A program made the position numbers and the translations under genes. The notes under the pieces are model-generated. The model did not search any database and was not told the DNA's origin. It saw nothing but the letters and a program-made list of their open reading frames with translations. Shown here piece by piece: positions 34,050 through 42,615 of a DNA stretch of 64,000 nucleotides; the first letter of the stretch is position 1; the number at the start of each line of letters is the position of its first letter. Source of the DNA: Curtobacterium guangdongense (lineage in GTDB: Bacteria > Actinomycetota > Actinomycetes > Actinomycetales > Microbacteriaceae). The stretch covers positions 20,051 to 84,050 of the forward strand of contig NZ_JBMPIT010000011.1 in assembly GCF_049341845.1 (NCBI RefSeq), in the 5' to 3' direction.

Positions 34050-35522
34050 TCAGTTCCGGTGGTCTCCCTCGTGCGAGCCGCCCTGCGCTCCGTCGCGGAC
34101 CACGCTCGTCGGCTCCGTGACGAGGCCCGTCGGCGCCTTGTCCGCCTGCTTCCTGCCGTGCGTGAACCACGTCACGATCCACAGCAGGATCCCGAGCGCC
34201 AGCAGCGCACCGGCGATCTGGTACTGCTCGATGTCACGTCCGGACGAGAACGGCAGGACGAGCCACAGACACGTGACGACACCGATGACCGGGATCACGA
34301 CACCGGCTCGGAAGTGCTTGTGCCCGACCTTGTCGCGGCGCAGCACCAGCACGGACAGGTTCACGACGGCGAACACCGAGAGCAGCAACAGGGACGTGGT
34401 GCCGCCGAGCACGACGACGATGGGGGAGTCCGGGCTGAGCGAGACCCAGCCGATCAGTGCCAGCGAGATGAGCGTCGTGAAGACGATCGCGGTGGACGGG
34501 GTGCGACGGGTCGGGGAGACCTTCGACAGGAAGCCGGGCAGGACGCCCTGCTTGCTCATGCCGTACAGCAACCGGGACGCCATCATCATGTTGATCAGGG
34601 CGGTGTTGGCGACGGCGAACATCGAGATGAAGGGCAGCAGGTCCGCGATCGGGAAGTCCGGCGCGGCGGTCTGGACGACGGTGACGAGGGGCGTCTCGTT
34701 GCCGGCGAGCTGCCCGATCGGCACGACCGCGACGGCGCAGATCGACACGAGCACGTAGATCACGGCGGTGATCCCGAGGCCGGTCAACATCACCTTCGGG
34801 AAGATCCGGGACGGGTCCTTCGTCTCCTCGGCCATGTTCACGGAGTCCTCGAACCCGACCATGGCGAAGAAGGCCAACGACGTCGCGGTCGACACCGACA
34901 GCAGCAGGCCCTTGTCCTCGGGGGTGTCGAACATGACCACGCGCGAGAAGTCCGCGTTGCCCCCGGCGATGGCCCAGAACCCGATCATGATCACCATGAC
35001 GAGACCGCTGAGCTCGACGAGCGTCAGCACCACGTTGGTCTTCACGCTCTCGCTGACACCGCGGAAGTTGACCGCCATCACCAGCAGCATGAAGCCCATG
35101 CCGATGAGCATCACGACCACGTTCGGCAGTTCGAGCCCGAAGCCGGCACCGAGGTTCGCCGCGAACGCGCGGGATGCCGTCGACGCCGAGGTGATCCCCG
35201 AGCACATCACGATGAAGGTGACGATGAACGTGACGAAGTGGATGCCGAACGCCTTGTGCACGTACAGCGCGGCTCCCGCGGTCTGCGGGTACTTCGTCAC
35301 GAGCTCCAGGTACGAGAACGCGGTGAGCAGGGCGACGGCGAACGCGATGAGGAAGGGGAGCCACGCTGCTCCGCCGACCTCGGCCGCGACCTGACCGGTG
35401 AGGGCGTAGACGCCCGTGCCGAGGATGTCCCCGACGATGAACAACAGCAGGAGTTTGGGGCCGATGACCCGACGGAGCTCAGGCTGCTCCTGCTTCGGGG
35501 TCTCGGTGTTCGTGGTGGTCAT
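34050..35522 (-). CDS. APC-family amino acid permease
   Basis: 490 residues with 12 predicted helices. The first helix carries IVGDILGTGVYALTG; FVTFIVMCSGITSAST, FFAMVGFEDSVNMAEETKDPSR and SRLLYGMSKQGVLPGFL are typical APC elements. It is a different subgroup from the permease at 29996-31420. The His/Asn-ending tail (GSHEGDHRN) is cytoplasmic. Monocistronic. Confidence 0.87.
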   Translation of the reverse strand: MTTTNTETPKQEQPELRRVIGPKLLLLFIVGDILGTGVYALTGQVAAEVGGAAWLPFLIAFAVALLTAFSYLELVTKYPQTAGAALYVHKAFGIHFVTFIVTFIVMCSGITSASTASRAFAANLGAGFGLELPNVVVMLIGMGFMLLVMAVNFRGVSESVKTNVVLTLVELSGLVMVIMIGFWAIAGGNADFSRVVMFDTPEDKGLLLSVSTATSLAFFAMVGFEDSVNMAEETKDPSRIFPKVMLTGLGITAVIYVLVSICAVAVVPIGQLAGNETPLVTVVQTAAPDFPIADLLPFISMFAVANTALINMMMASRLLYGMSKQGVLPGFLSKVSPTRRTPSTAIVFTTLISLALIGWVSLSPDSPIVVVLGGTTSLLLLSVFAVVNLSVLVLRRDKVGHKHFRAGVVIPVIGVVTCLWLVLPFSSGRDIEQYQIAGALLALGILLWIVTWFTHGRKQADKAPTGLVTEPTSVVRDGAQGGSHEGDHRN

Positions 35523-35647
35523 GCACCACCCTCTTCTGGAGGACAGCATCCTGTCCGGCTTCACAGGGTTCTCCCCGCCGATCGCAACACGAACGTGTCC
35601 TGCTCGAAACCGGGCAGCGAGTGGACCGCACGGATACGCTGCGCACC

Positions 35648-36076
35648 ATGTACGAGGAGTCGAACACCACCGAGGAACCCGTCGAGTTCGCCGACTTCAA
35701 CACGAAGCTGCTCGTGCTCGACGTGCTCTGCTACGACCTCGACGTCATCGAGTCGTACGACGGGGAGTCCGCTGACGAGACCGAGGAGGACCTCGACGTC
35801 GAGGGGCAGGACGACCGTGCCCGCGAGTACTACGACGACGTCGACCTGCTCCCGTCGCACCTGTCCCTCGTCACCGAGGTCACGTTCGACCCGGACCTCG
35901 AGATCCTCCAGGACGTGCACCCCGGGTGGGACGGCTCCGACGACCGGTACGACCCGCAGAACTGGGACGACCTGCTCGAGCTCCCTGCGCTCACGACCGT
36001 CTACGCGACGACGCGGCTCCCCGCCCACGTGGCGGACGCCCTCGCCGCGAAGGGCGTCGAGGTCCAGTCCGCCTGA
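35648..36076 (+). CDS. Acidic hypothetical protein
   Basis: 142 residues from ATG 35648 (MYEESNTTEEPVEF); GTG at 35621 is a longer option. Very acidic in the first 80 residues (DETEEDLDVEGQDDRAREYYDD). The central PDLEILQDVHPGWDGSDDRYDP with DDLLELPALTTVYATT resembles leucine-rich immunity-type or DUF6892-like proteins, but I cannot assign it. Divergent from the APC permease. Confidence 0.62.
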   Translation: MYEESNTTEEPVEFADFNTKLLVLDVLCYDLDVIESYDGESADETEEDLDVEGQDDRAREYYDDVDLLPSHLSLVTEVTFDPDLEILQDVHPGWDGSDDRYDPQNWDDLLELPALTTVYATTRLPAHVADALAAKGVEVQSA

Positions 36077-36124
36077 CGTCCCGCCGGCGCCGAGACACCC
36101 CGAAAACGCCGCGACGCCGTCGAT

Positions 36125-36161
36125 TTCGGCGGCGTCTCGCGGGTTCGGCGGCGTCTCGCGG
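36125..36161. repeat. Direct repeat at a convergent gene junction
   Basis: TTCGGCGGCGTCTCGCGG occurs twice, one base apart (36125-36142 and 36144-36161), and the preceding GCCGCGACGCCG can pair with either copy. It lies between convergent genes and may form alternative terminator stems. Confidence 0.55.
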
Positions 36162-36182
36162 AGAAGGCGGGCGGGCCGGCCG

Positions 36183-36779
36183 TCAGCGGTTCAGCGCGGC
36201 GAGCTGCTCCGTGAACTGCGTCGCACCGCCCTGCGCCGGGTGCCGGACCGCGATCGCGTCGATGCCGGCGAGCGCGAGCGCCCCCTGGGCCTTCCGCCCG
36301 ACGGCGATCACCCGAGACGCCCGGAGCGCCTCGATGAGCGCGAGCGCGACGGGCGCCCCGTCGCGGACCTCGGCCGGACGCGGCGTGCGGTTCGTCAGCC
36401 GGTCGGGTGCGACGAACGGGTGGTGCGGGAAGATCGCCCACGCGACGGGGAGCGGTCCGCTCCAGTCCTGGAGTGCTGCGTGCACGACCCGCGACGATGC
36501 CTCCCACGGCGCGGTCGGCTCGGGCGGCATCAGGTACGACGGACCGAGTTCGCGGACGCTCGTGAACGGCACCCCGGTGTTCGTCATGCCGCGCCATCCC
36601 GGGGCTTCGGCGACGAGCAACGTGTCCGCGCCCGTGCCGACGGCGGACAGGTACCGCGACAGGTTCGCCCGGCGCAGTCGCCCCTCCGTAGCGCGGACGT
36701 CGTAGAGCGCCTCGGCGTCGTCCGCCAGCGGCACCGCGTCGAGCGCAGCCCAGAAGCCGTCGAGGTCCGGTGCGGTCAC
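36183..36779 (-). CDS. Uracil-DNA glycosylase superfamily protein
   Basis: 198 residues from GTG 36779, overlapping the glycosyltransferase stop (GTGA). LLVAEAPGWRGMTNTGVPFTSVRELG near 50-75 corresponds to the family's nucleotide-binding loop, AWAIFPHHPFVA to the middle strand, and IAVGRKAQGALALAG with AVRHPAQGGATQFTEQL to the C-terminal HPxxGG-type loop. The usual early GQDP motif is altered to AEAP, so substrate and activity are open. Third gene of an overlapping operon. Confidence 0.75.
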   Translation of the reverse strand: MTAPDLDGFWAALDAVPLADDAEALYDVRATEGRLRRANLSRYLSAVGTGADTLLVAEAPGWRGMTNTGVPFTSVRELGPSYLMPPEPTAPWEASSRVVHAALQDWSGPLPVAWAIFPHHPFVAPDRLTNRTPRPAEVRDGAPVALALIEALRASRVIAVGRKAQGALALAGIDAIAVRHPAQGGATQFTEQLAALNR

Positions 36780-37978
36780 GATCGACCGAGGACCCGCCGG
36801 TAGACCTGCTCGAGCCCGGCGGCCGAACGTTCCCAGCTCAGGTGCTCCGCGTGTTCGCGTCCCGCTGCCGACAGCTCGGCGGCGTACGACGGCTCGGTCA
36901 GGATGCGCTCGATCTCCGCGGCCCAGACCTCTGGCGCACGGGACTCCAGCACGACGCCGGTCTCCCCGTCGAGCACGGCCTCGCGGAGCCCACCCGCGGC
37001 GGCGGCCACGACGGGCACGCCGGACGCGGATCCCTCGAGCGCGACGAGGCCGTACGTCTCCGAGTGCGACGGGACCAGCACGGCTGCCGCGCCGCGGAAC
37101 AGGAACGCCAGGTCGGCCCTGGACTGCGGTCCGATGAAGGTGACGCGGTCGGCGATGCCGTGCGCGGCCGCGAGCCGACGCAGTTCGGCGAGGTAGTCGC
37201 CCGCTTCGCTCGAGGAGTCCCCGGCGATGACGAGGGTGGGGCGGGCCTCCTGGCTGATGCCCGCGATCGCCTCGATCGCCAGGTCCAGTCCCTTGAGCGG
37301 CTGGACGCGTGCTGCGGCGACCACGTACGGGACGTCGGCGCGGCGGGCGCCGGCGGCAGCCGGTCGGAACACCGAGCCGTCGACGCCCGGCGGCACGATC
37401 CACAGGCGGTCGGGATCGCCGCCGAGTCGGGTGCGGACGGTCTCGGCCTCGGACTCGCTGACGACGACGACCGCGTCGGACTCACGTGCGAGCATCGCTT
37501 CGCCGGCCATGCGACCCGCGGACTCCGGACGTTCGCCCTCCGACAGCGGGGTCGCGGAGTCGGCAGCGATGGAGTGGAAGGACTGCACGTGCGGGATGTC
37601 GCGGTCGCGGGCGAGGGGCAGGGCGGCCGCGCCGGAGAACCAGTGGTGCGAGTGCAACACGTCGAACGGCCCGAGGGCCTCGAGTCCGTGCCGGAACGGC
37701 TCGATGAACGCGTCGTGCTCGCCCTTCGGCACGGGTTCGGCCGGCCCGGCGGACAGGAACCGCAGGCAGACACCGGGCACGAGCGAGACCGAGTCCGGCT
37801 GCGCGGGGGCCGAGCGGCGAGTGATGATGTCGACGTGGTGACCGCGGTCGGCCAGGGCCTCCGCCTGGTGCCGGACGACGACGTTCATGCCGCCGACCTC
37901 GCCGGAACCCGGTTCGTCGCCGGGGGAGGTGTGCAGCGAGACGAGCCCGATGCGCAGCGGTTCGGTCGTCGTGCTCAC
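36776..37978 (-). CDS. GT4 glycosyltransferase, MshA-like
   Basis: 400 residues with the GT-B fold of family GT4. The N-terminal GSGEVGGMNVVVRHQAEAL near 24-42 is the donor loop typical of MshA and sucrose-synthase relatives; the C-terminal domain has VVAAARVQPLKGLDLAI and the EX7E motif in HSETYGLVALEGSASGVPVV near 322. MshA adds GlcNAc to inositol phosphate in mycothiol synthesis, but the gene sits with DUF429 and UDG genes rather than mycothiol genes, so the acceptor is uncertain. Confidence 0.8.
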   Translation of the reverse strand: MSTTTEPLRIGLVSLHTSPGDEPGSGEVGGMNVVVRHQAEALADRGHHVDIITRRSAPAQPDSVSLVPGVCLRFLSAGPAEPVPKGEHDAFIEPFRHGLEALGPFDVLHSHHWFSGAAALPLARDRDIPHVQSFHSIAADSATPLSEGERPESAGRMAGEAMLARESDAVVVVSESEAETVRTRLGGDPDRLWIVPPGVDGSVFRPAAAGARRADVPYVVAAARVQPLKGLDLAIEAIAGISQEARPTLVIAGDSSSEAGDYLAELRRLAAAHGIADRVTFIGPQSRADLAFLFRGAAAVLVPSHSETYGLVALEGSASGVPVVAAAAGGLREAVLDGETGVVLESRAPEVWAAEIERILTEPSYAAELSAAGREHAEHLSWERSAAGLEQVYRRVLGRS

Positions 37979-38823
37979 GACTGCAACCCTAGCCGCGGGC
38001 GCCGTTGCGACTCACGGGCGGGCGCCACGACCACCGGCTTCCGGCCCGCCTCGTCGACCGGGTCGGACGGGAGGCTCGGGTCACCTCCCAGCACCTGCAC
38101 CCGTTGGTCGCCGTGCCGGTCCCAGAACGCGGCGGTCCAGGCGCACAGCACGCCGTCGAGCAGATCCTCCCGGTGCTTGTGCGTCGGGCCGTGCAGCACG
38201 GACGGGTCTGCGAGCGCGGCCGTCAGCGGGTGCGAGTCGAGGGCGAGTGGAGGGTCGAGCGGCGTCTCGCGGAGTCGTCGTACGAGGTCGTCGAACGCCT
38301 CGGCCCGCCGGGCCCTGGCCGTCGCGGGTGGGATCCTGGTGTCGAGGCGCTTGTACCGGGGGCGTTCGTCGTCGTAGCCGAGCTCCTCGACCCCGACGAG
38401 CGTCGTGTACGGGTAGCACTCGAACAGCACCGGCGTGGTCCGCGCGTGCATCCCGGCGGTGTCCGAGACGTACCCGACACCGAGCGCGGTGAGCCGGTCG
38501 AGCAGGCGGGCGCCGGCGCTCGCCGCTGATGCCAGGCTCGTCGGGTTCGCCGCGACCTTCCACCGGCCGTACCGCTGTCCGACCTGCCGCTCGGCCTCGC
38601 GGATGCCCGTCGGGTTCGTCACGACGAGCGATGCGTCCACGCCGATGAGGGTCCGTGGGCCGAGGTGTTCGACGACCCACTCGCTCACGGCGTCCACGCC
38701 ACGGGCCCACCCGGCGTCGAGGACGTTCCCGTGCTCGTCGAGCGCCGCGAGCCCGGTCTCGTTCGCAGCTCGTCGTTCGGTCCCGAGTCCCCACGCCAGG
38801 TCCACTCCGAGGTATGCGCTCAC
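37975..38823 (-). CDS. DUF429 family protein
   Basis: 282 residues from GTG 38823. YLGVDLAWGLG at the start, TLIGVDASLVVTNPTGIREAER near 60, ECYPYTTLVG near 138 and DALCAW-like DLLDGVLCAWTAAF near 230 follow DUF429, an RNase-H-like (RuvC-fold) family with several acidic residues in nuclease-like positions. Its stop overlaps the glycosyltransferase start by four bases, making it the first of a three-gene coupled operon. Function unknown. Confidence 0.8.
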   Translation of the reverse strand: MSAYLGVDLAWGLGTERRAANETGLAALDEHGNVLDAGWARGVDAVSEWVVEHLGPRTLIGVDASLVVTNPTGIREAERQVGQRYGRWKVAANPTSLASAASAGARLLDRLTALGVGYVSDTAGMHARTTPVLFECYPYTTLVGVEELGYDDERPRYKRLDTRIPPATARARRAEAFDDLVRRLRETPLDPPLALDSHPLTAALADPSVLHGPTHKHREDLLDGVLCAWTAAFWDRHGDQRVQVLGGDPSLPSDPVDEAGRKPVVVAPARESQRRPRLGLQS

Positions 38824-38872
38824 GTCCCCATCCTCCCGCGTGCCCCTCCCGCATGCCCCCACCCCGCCCGTC

Positions 38873-38927
38873 GAGGGAACAGAAAACGTCGGGTCGGCGG
38901 GCGCGACCCGACGTTTTCTGTTCCCTC
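38873..38927. terminator. Long perfect hairpin (family A)
   Basis: 23-bp perfect arms beginning GAGGGAACAGAAAACGTC with a 9-base loop, between divergent genes (DUF429 and the LigD-type polymerase). The same hairpin family occurs at 63841-63901. Position between divergent starts argues against a simple terminator here; it could be a mobile or regulatory repeat. Confidence 0.7.
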
Positions 38928-39012
38928 AAACGTGCGCGAGTGCGCGGGTGCGCGGGTGAGCGGGTGTGGGGGTGTGGGTGTGGGTGGGGCGCGGCGGTGT
39001 AGGTTCCGCTGC

Positions 39013-40032
39013 ATGGCGAGCGAAGCGACGACGCTGACCGTTCCGGGGCCCGACGGCGACCGGGAGGTCCGACTGACGAGCCCGTCGCGCGTGCTCTGGC
39101 CGGACGCCGGCGTCACGAAGCTCGACCTCGCGAACTACCTCGTCACGGTCGGGGAAGCATTCGTCCGGGCGAACGGGGACCGCCCGGTGTCGCTGCAGCG
39201 GTTCCCCGGCGGTGTCGACGGCGAGCAGTTCTTCTCGAAGAACCCGCCGAAGGGCGCGCCCGACTACGTCCGCTCCGTGACGGTGACGTACCCGAGCGGT
39301 CGGCAGCACCCGCAGCTCGTGCTCGACGAACCGGCCGTGGCGGTGTGGGCAGCACAGATGAACACCGTCGTGTTCCACCCGTGGGCGTCGAAGGCCTCGG
39401 ACAGCGACCACCCGGACCAGCTCCGCATCGACCTCGACCCGCAGCCCGGCACCGACTTCCACGACACCGTCCCCGTCGCCGAGGAACTGCGGAAGGTCCT
39501 CGACGAGGTCGGGCTCACCGCGTGGATCAAGACGAGCGGGAACCGCGGGTTGCACGTCTTCGCACCGATCGTCCCCGAGTACGAGTTCCTGGACGTCCGG
39601 CACGCCGTGATCGCCGCGGCACGCGAACTCGAACGGCGGATGCCCGACCGGGTGACGACAGCGTGGTGGAAGGAGGAACGGGGGAGCCGGGTGTTCGTCG
39701 ACTTCAACCAGGCGAACCGGGACCGCACCATGGCCGGTGCCTACAGTCCTCGAGCACTGGCGCATGCCTCGGTCTCGGCACCGATCACGTGGGAGGAACT
39801 GTCGGATGCGGACCCGACCGCGTTCACGGTGCTGACGATGCCCGACCGGCTGCGGGGAACAGGGGACCCGTGGGAGACGATGGGCGCGGAGTCGGCGTCG
39901 ATCGCGCCGCTCCTGGCGTGGTGGGAGCGTGACCTGGAGAACGGTCTCGGTGAGTTGCCCTTCCCACCCGACTTCCCGAAGATGCCCGGCGAGCCCCCGC
40001 GGGTGCAGCCGTCCCGAGCGAAGAAGCCCTAG
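39013..40032 (+). CDS. LigD-type DNA polymerase domain protein
   Basis: 339 residues; stand-alone polymerase/primase domain of the NHEJ enzyme LigD. Elements: LTSPSRVLWPDAGVTK, FPGGVDGEQFFSKNPPKGAP near 61-80, the catalytic pair RIDLDPQPG (Asp140 and Asp142), and KTSGNRGLHVFAPI near 177. It adds nucleotides or ribonucleotides at broken DNA ends. A LigC-type ligase is nearby on the opposite strand (40442-41485); no Ku gene is in the window. Confidence 0.9.
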   Translation: MASEATTLTVPGPDGDREVRLTSPSRVLWPDAGVTKLDLANYLVTVGEAFVRANGDRPVSLQRFPGGVDGEQFFSKNPPKGAPDYVRSVTVTYPSGRQHPQLVLDEPAVAVWAAQMNTVVFHPWASKASDSDHPDQLRIDLDPQPGTDFHDTVPVAEELRKVLDEVGLTAWIKTSGNRGLHVFAPIVPEYEFLDVRHAVIAAARELERRMPDRVTTAWWKEERGSRVFVDFNQANRDRTMAGAYSPRALAHASVSAPITWEELSDADPTAFTVLTMPDRLRGTGDPWETMGAESASIAPLLAWWERDLENGLGELPFPPDFPKMPGEPPRVQPSRAKKP

Positions 40033-40163
40033 ATCGAGGAGTCGTCCGGGAGCACGTCCTCGACGCGCGTCGTGTGCATCGGCAGCACGATCGTGGCGGA
40101 GTGCAACCGCGCGAGCTTGGACCACGTGGGGCGGTGTGCCTCGCTGATGCCGTCGACGATCAT
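40029..40163 (-). CDS. Tiny protein (44 aa), second of an overlapping pair
   Basis: MIVDGISEAHRPTWSKLARL... to DDSSI. Its ATG overlaps the stop of the 53-aa gene upstream (ATGA), and its own stop overlaps the end of the polymerase gene on the other strand by four bases. The mixed content with His and Trp does not look random; no family recognised. Could be a real coupled microprotein. Confidence 0.5.
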   Translation of the reverse strand: MIVDGISEAHRPTWSKLARLHSATIVLPMHTTRVEDVLPDDSSI

Positions 40164-40321
40164 GCGCCGAGCCCGATCGTGACGAGAGCGAGCGCGGTGG
40201 CGGTGACGCCGGCGATGCCGCTGATCACCGCGCTGAGCTGCAGCATGCGCTGGTGACGTGCTTCGCGGACCTCGCTCAGCGGGCTGCGCTGCGTGTGTCG
40301 GACGAGAGTTGCGTTGCTCAT
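40160..40321 (-). CDS. Tiny membrane protein (53 aa)
   Basis: MSNATLVRHTQRSPLSEVRE... followed by one hydrophobic helix (about 29-53: SAVISGIAGVTATALALVTIG). ATG 40321 is preceded by GGAGCGGAC. A perfect ACTAGTT palindrome lies 68-86 bases upstream. Coupled to a 44-aa gene by an ATGA overlap. Small size and lack of a family keep confidence moderate, but ribosome site, TM helix and overlap all support it. Confidence 0.55.
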   Translation of the reverse strand: MSNATLVRHTQRSPLSEVREARHQRMLQLSAVISGIAGVTATALALVTIGLGA

Positions 40322-40388
40322 GTCGGTCCGCTCCGATCCGTGGTGGCACCCCTGGTCGGCTGCCGTGGTCCGATCATTCCACGAAGTT

Positions 40389-40407
40389 ACTAGTTTGGCT
40401 AACTAGT
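40389..40407. promoter_or_regulatory. MarR-like palindrome upstream of the tiny gene pair
   Basis: Perfect 7-bp arms ACTAGTT/AACTAGT around TGGCT, in an AT-rich island inside GC-rich DNA. Size and TAGTTNNNNNAACTA pattern are typical of MarR- or TetR-type operators. It lies upstream of 40160-40321 and beyond the stop of the ligase gene; no regulator gene is adjacent. Confidence 0.6.
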
Positions 40408-40441
40408 TCGGGGATCGGACATCACGAAGCGGCAACACCCG

Positions 40442-41485
40442 TCAGGACAGCACGTCCCGCAGGTCGTAGGCCGCCGGGACCTCGAGCTGCTCGAAGCCGC
40501 ACGACCGGGCATCGCGGTCCGGCCGCCAGCGCTCGAACTGCACCGTGTGCCGGAACCGCGCACCCTCCATCTGGTCGTACCGGACCTCCAGCACGCGCTC
40601 CGGCGACAGTCGGACGAAGGACGTGTCGCGACCCGACGAGAACCGCGACTTCTCCCCGTCACCGGTCACGGGCCTCCCGTCCGCGTCGCGGAGGACCACC
40701 GGGTCGAGCTCCTCGACCAACGCGAGTCGACGCTTGTCGGAGAAGGCGGACACGCCGCCGACCTGGCGGAGCTCACCGTCCTCCCCGTACAACCCGACCA
40801 GCAGGGAGCCGACCCCGCTGCCGCTCTTGTGCACGCGGTACCCGATCGCGACGACGTCCGCCGTCCGGTGGTGCTTGACCTTGAACATCGATCGTTTGCC
40901 GGGCTCGTAGGGTCGGGCCCGGGGCTTCGCGACGACCCCGTCGAGCCCGGCACCCTCGAACGTCGTCAGCCACTCGCGTGCCAGGTCCACGTCGAGGGTG
41001 GTCCGTGTCACGAACAGCGGGTCGGCGAGTTCGTCGGCCAGGGCCTCCAGCCGGGTACGCCGCTCGTCGAACGGCAGGTCCACGAGTTCCTCGCCGTCCG
41101 CCGCCAGCAGGTCGAAGGCCACGAACTGCGCGGGAGTCTCGGCGCTGAGCTTCCGGATCCGGGACTCGGCCGGGTGGATGCGTTGGGACAGTGCTTCCCA
41201 GTCGAGCCGCTCGTGTCCTGGCTCGCCGGCACGCAGCACGACCTCGCCGTCGAGGACCACCGGGCGGTCACGTCCGCCGAACTGGGTGCGGAACGCCTCG
41301 ACCAGCTCGGGGAAGTACCGGGTGAGGGGCTTGGCACCACGGCTGCCGATCTCGACGTCGTCGCCGTCGATCGTCACGATGCCCCGGAACCCGTCCCACT
41401 TCGGTTCGTACCGGAGGCCGCCCGTCACGCGGTCGGGGTCCGGTACCTCGGGCACGGCCTTGGCGAGCATCGGTGCGATCTCCAT
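40442..41485 (-). CDS. ligC: ATP-dependent DNA ligase (LigC-type)
   Basis: 347 residues. Adenylated Lys29 is in motif I YEPKWDGFR; VLDGEVVL is motif III, AFDLLAADG motif IIIa, LDGVVAKPRA motif IV and MFKVKHHRTAD motif V. The OB-fold domain follows (about 225-347). Such ligases seal nicks and replace LigD in some end-joining reactions. It stands alone, close to the LigD-type polymerase gene but on the other strand. Confidence 0.92.
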   Translation of the reverse strand: MEIAPMLAKAVPEVPDPDRVTGGLRYEPKWDGFRGIVTIDGDDVEIGSRGAKPLTRYFPELVEAFRTQFGGRDRPVVLDGEVVLRAGEPGHERLDWEALSQRIHPAESRIRKLSAETPAQFVAFDLLAADGEELVDLPFDERRTRLEALADELADPLFVTRTTLDVDLAREWLTTFEGAGLDGVVAKPRARPYEPGKRSMFKVKHHRTADVVAIGYRVHKSGSGVGSLLVGLYGEDGELRQVGGVSAFSDKRRLALVEELDPVVLRDADGRPVTGDGEKSRFSSGRDTSFVRLSPERVLEVRYDQMEGARFRHTVQFERWRPDRDARSCGFEQLEVPAAYDLRDVLS

Positions 41486-41570
41486 GGGTCATGTGTACGC
41501 GCTGTCGCGCGCTCGGCCTGGAGGCTCGGATCACCCCCGGTGCGTTCGCTCGCCTCGCTAGGGTGGCCGG

Positions 41571-42611
41571 GTGACGACCGTTCCGCCCGCATCGCCGGCC
41601 CCGACGCCGATCAGCCCCGTGCAGGCCCGGGCGCTCGCCGAGGGGGTGCTGCCCCCGGTCGAGGAGGTCCGCCCCGGCGTGTGGACGCTCGCCGTCCCGT
41701 TCCGGTTCGGCGTGCCCGACGCCACGCTCGTCTACGTCGTCGAGGCCACGGACGGCTCCCTGGCGCTCATCGACCCCGGGTGGAGCGACGACGGCGCGCT
41801 CGACGTCCTGGACGCCGGACTCCGATCGATCGACCGGTCGGTGCAGGACGTGGGCCTGGTCGCCGTGACACACCTGCACGCGGACCACCTCGGCGCCGCG
41901 ACCGCCGTCCGACGGATGTCAGGGGCACCCATCGCGATGCACGCGGCGGAGGTCAGGGCGCTCGAACACGAGCGCGACGACGCCGCAGCCCACGAGGCCG
42001 AGATCGCCACGTGGGGTGTGCCGCACGAGCTGCGCGACGGCCTCACCGCGGCGTGGGGAGTGGGCCGGCACATCGGGCTCGGCGCGATCGAGCCGTCGTA
42101 CGCCGACGTCCTGCTCGACGACGGGGACCTGCTGCCGATCGCCGGTCGGACGATCCGGTCGCTCTGGACGCCGGGGCACACCGCCGGGCACCTCTGCTTC
42201 CTCGACGAGGCCGACGGATTGCTGTTCACGGGTGACCACGTGCTGCCGCGGATCAACTCCGGCATCGGGCTCGGCGGCCGCACCGACTCGAACCCGCTCG
42301 GGGACTACCTGGCGTCGTTGGCGCGGCTGGACCCGTACGCGGACCTCGAGGTGTGCCCGGGGCACGAGTACCGGTTCCGCGACGTGGTGTCCCGCGCGCA
42401 GACGCTCGTCCGGCACCGGGAGGAACGGAGCCGCCACGTCGCCGAGGCCCTCGACACGCTGGACGCCCCGACGCTGTTCGAGGTCGCGTCCCGCGTGCCG
42501 TTCAGCGGCGGCATCGAGTCGATGACGGGGTTCCTGCTCGCGAGCGCGCTGACGCAGACCGCGTTCCACGCCGACCTGCTCGGGCGGGGCGACGAGATCC
42601 GCCCCGCCTGA
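41571..42611 (+). CDS. Metallo-beta-lactamase-fold hydrolase
   Basis: 346 residues from GTG. The zinc ligands are in THLHADHLGAA near 103-113, TPGHTAGH near 200, TGDHVLP near 222 and CPGHEYRFRD near 263. After the MBL domain a helical C-terminal part (about 270-340) resembles RNase-Z/LACTB2-like hydrolases. The substrate is unknown; thioester or phosphodiester hydrolysis is typical. Monocistronic. Confidence 0.9.
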   Translation: MTTVPPASPAPTPISPVQARALAEGVLPPVEEVRPGVWTLAVPFRFGVPDATLVYVVEATDGSLALIDPGWSDDGALDVLDAGLRSIDRSVQDVGLVAVTHLHADHLGAATAVRRMSGAPIAMHAAEVRALEHERDDAAAHEAEIATWGVPHELRDGLTAAWGVGRHIGLGAIEPSYADVLLDDGDLLPIAGRTIRSLWTPGHTAGHLCFLDEADGLLFTGDHVLPRINSGIGLGGRTDSNPLGDYLASLARLDPYADLEVCPGHEYRFRDVVSRAQTLVRHREERSRHVAEALDTLDAPTLFEVASRVPFSGGIESMTGFLLASALTQTAFHADLLGRGDEIRPA

Positions 42612-42615
42612 CCCG

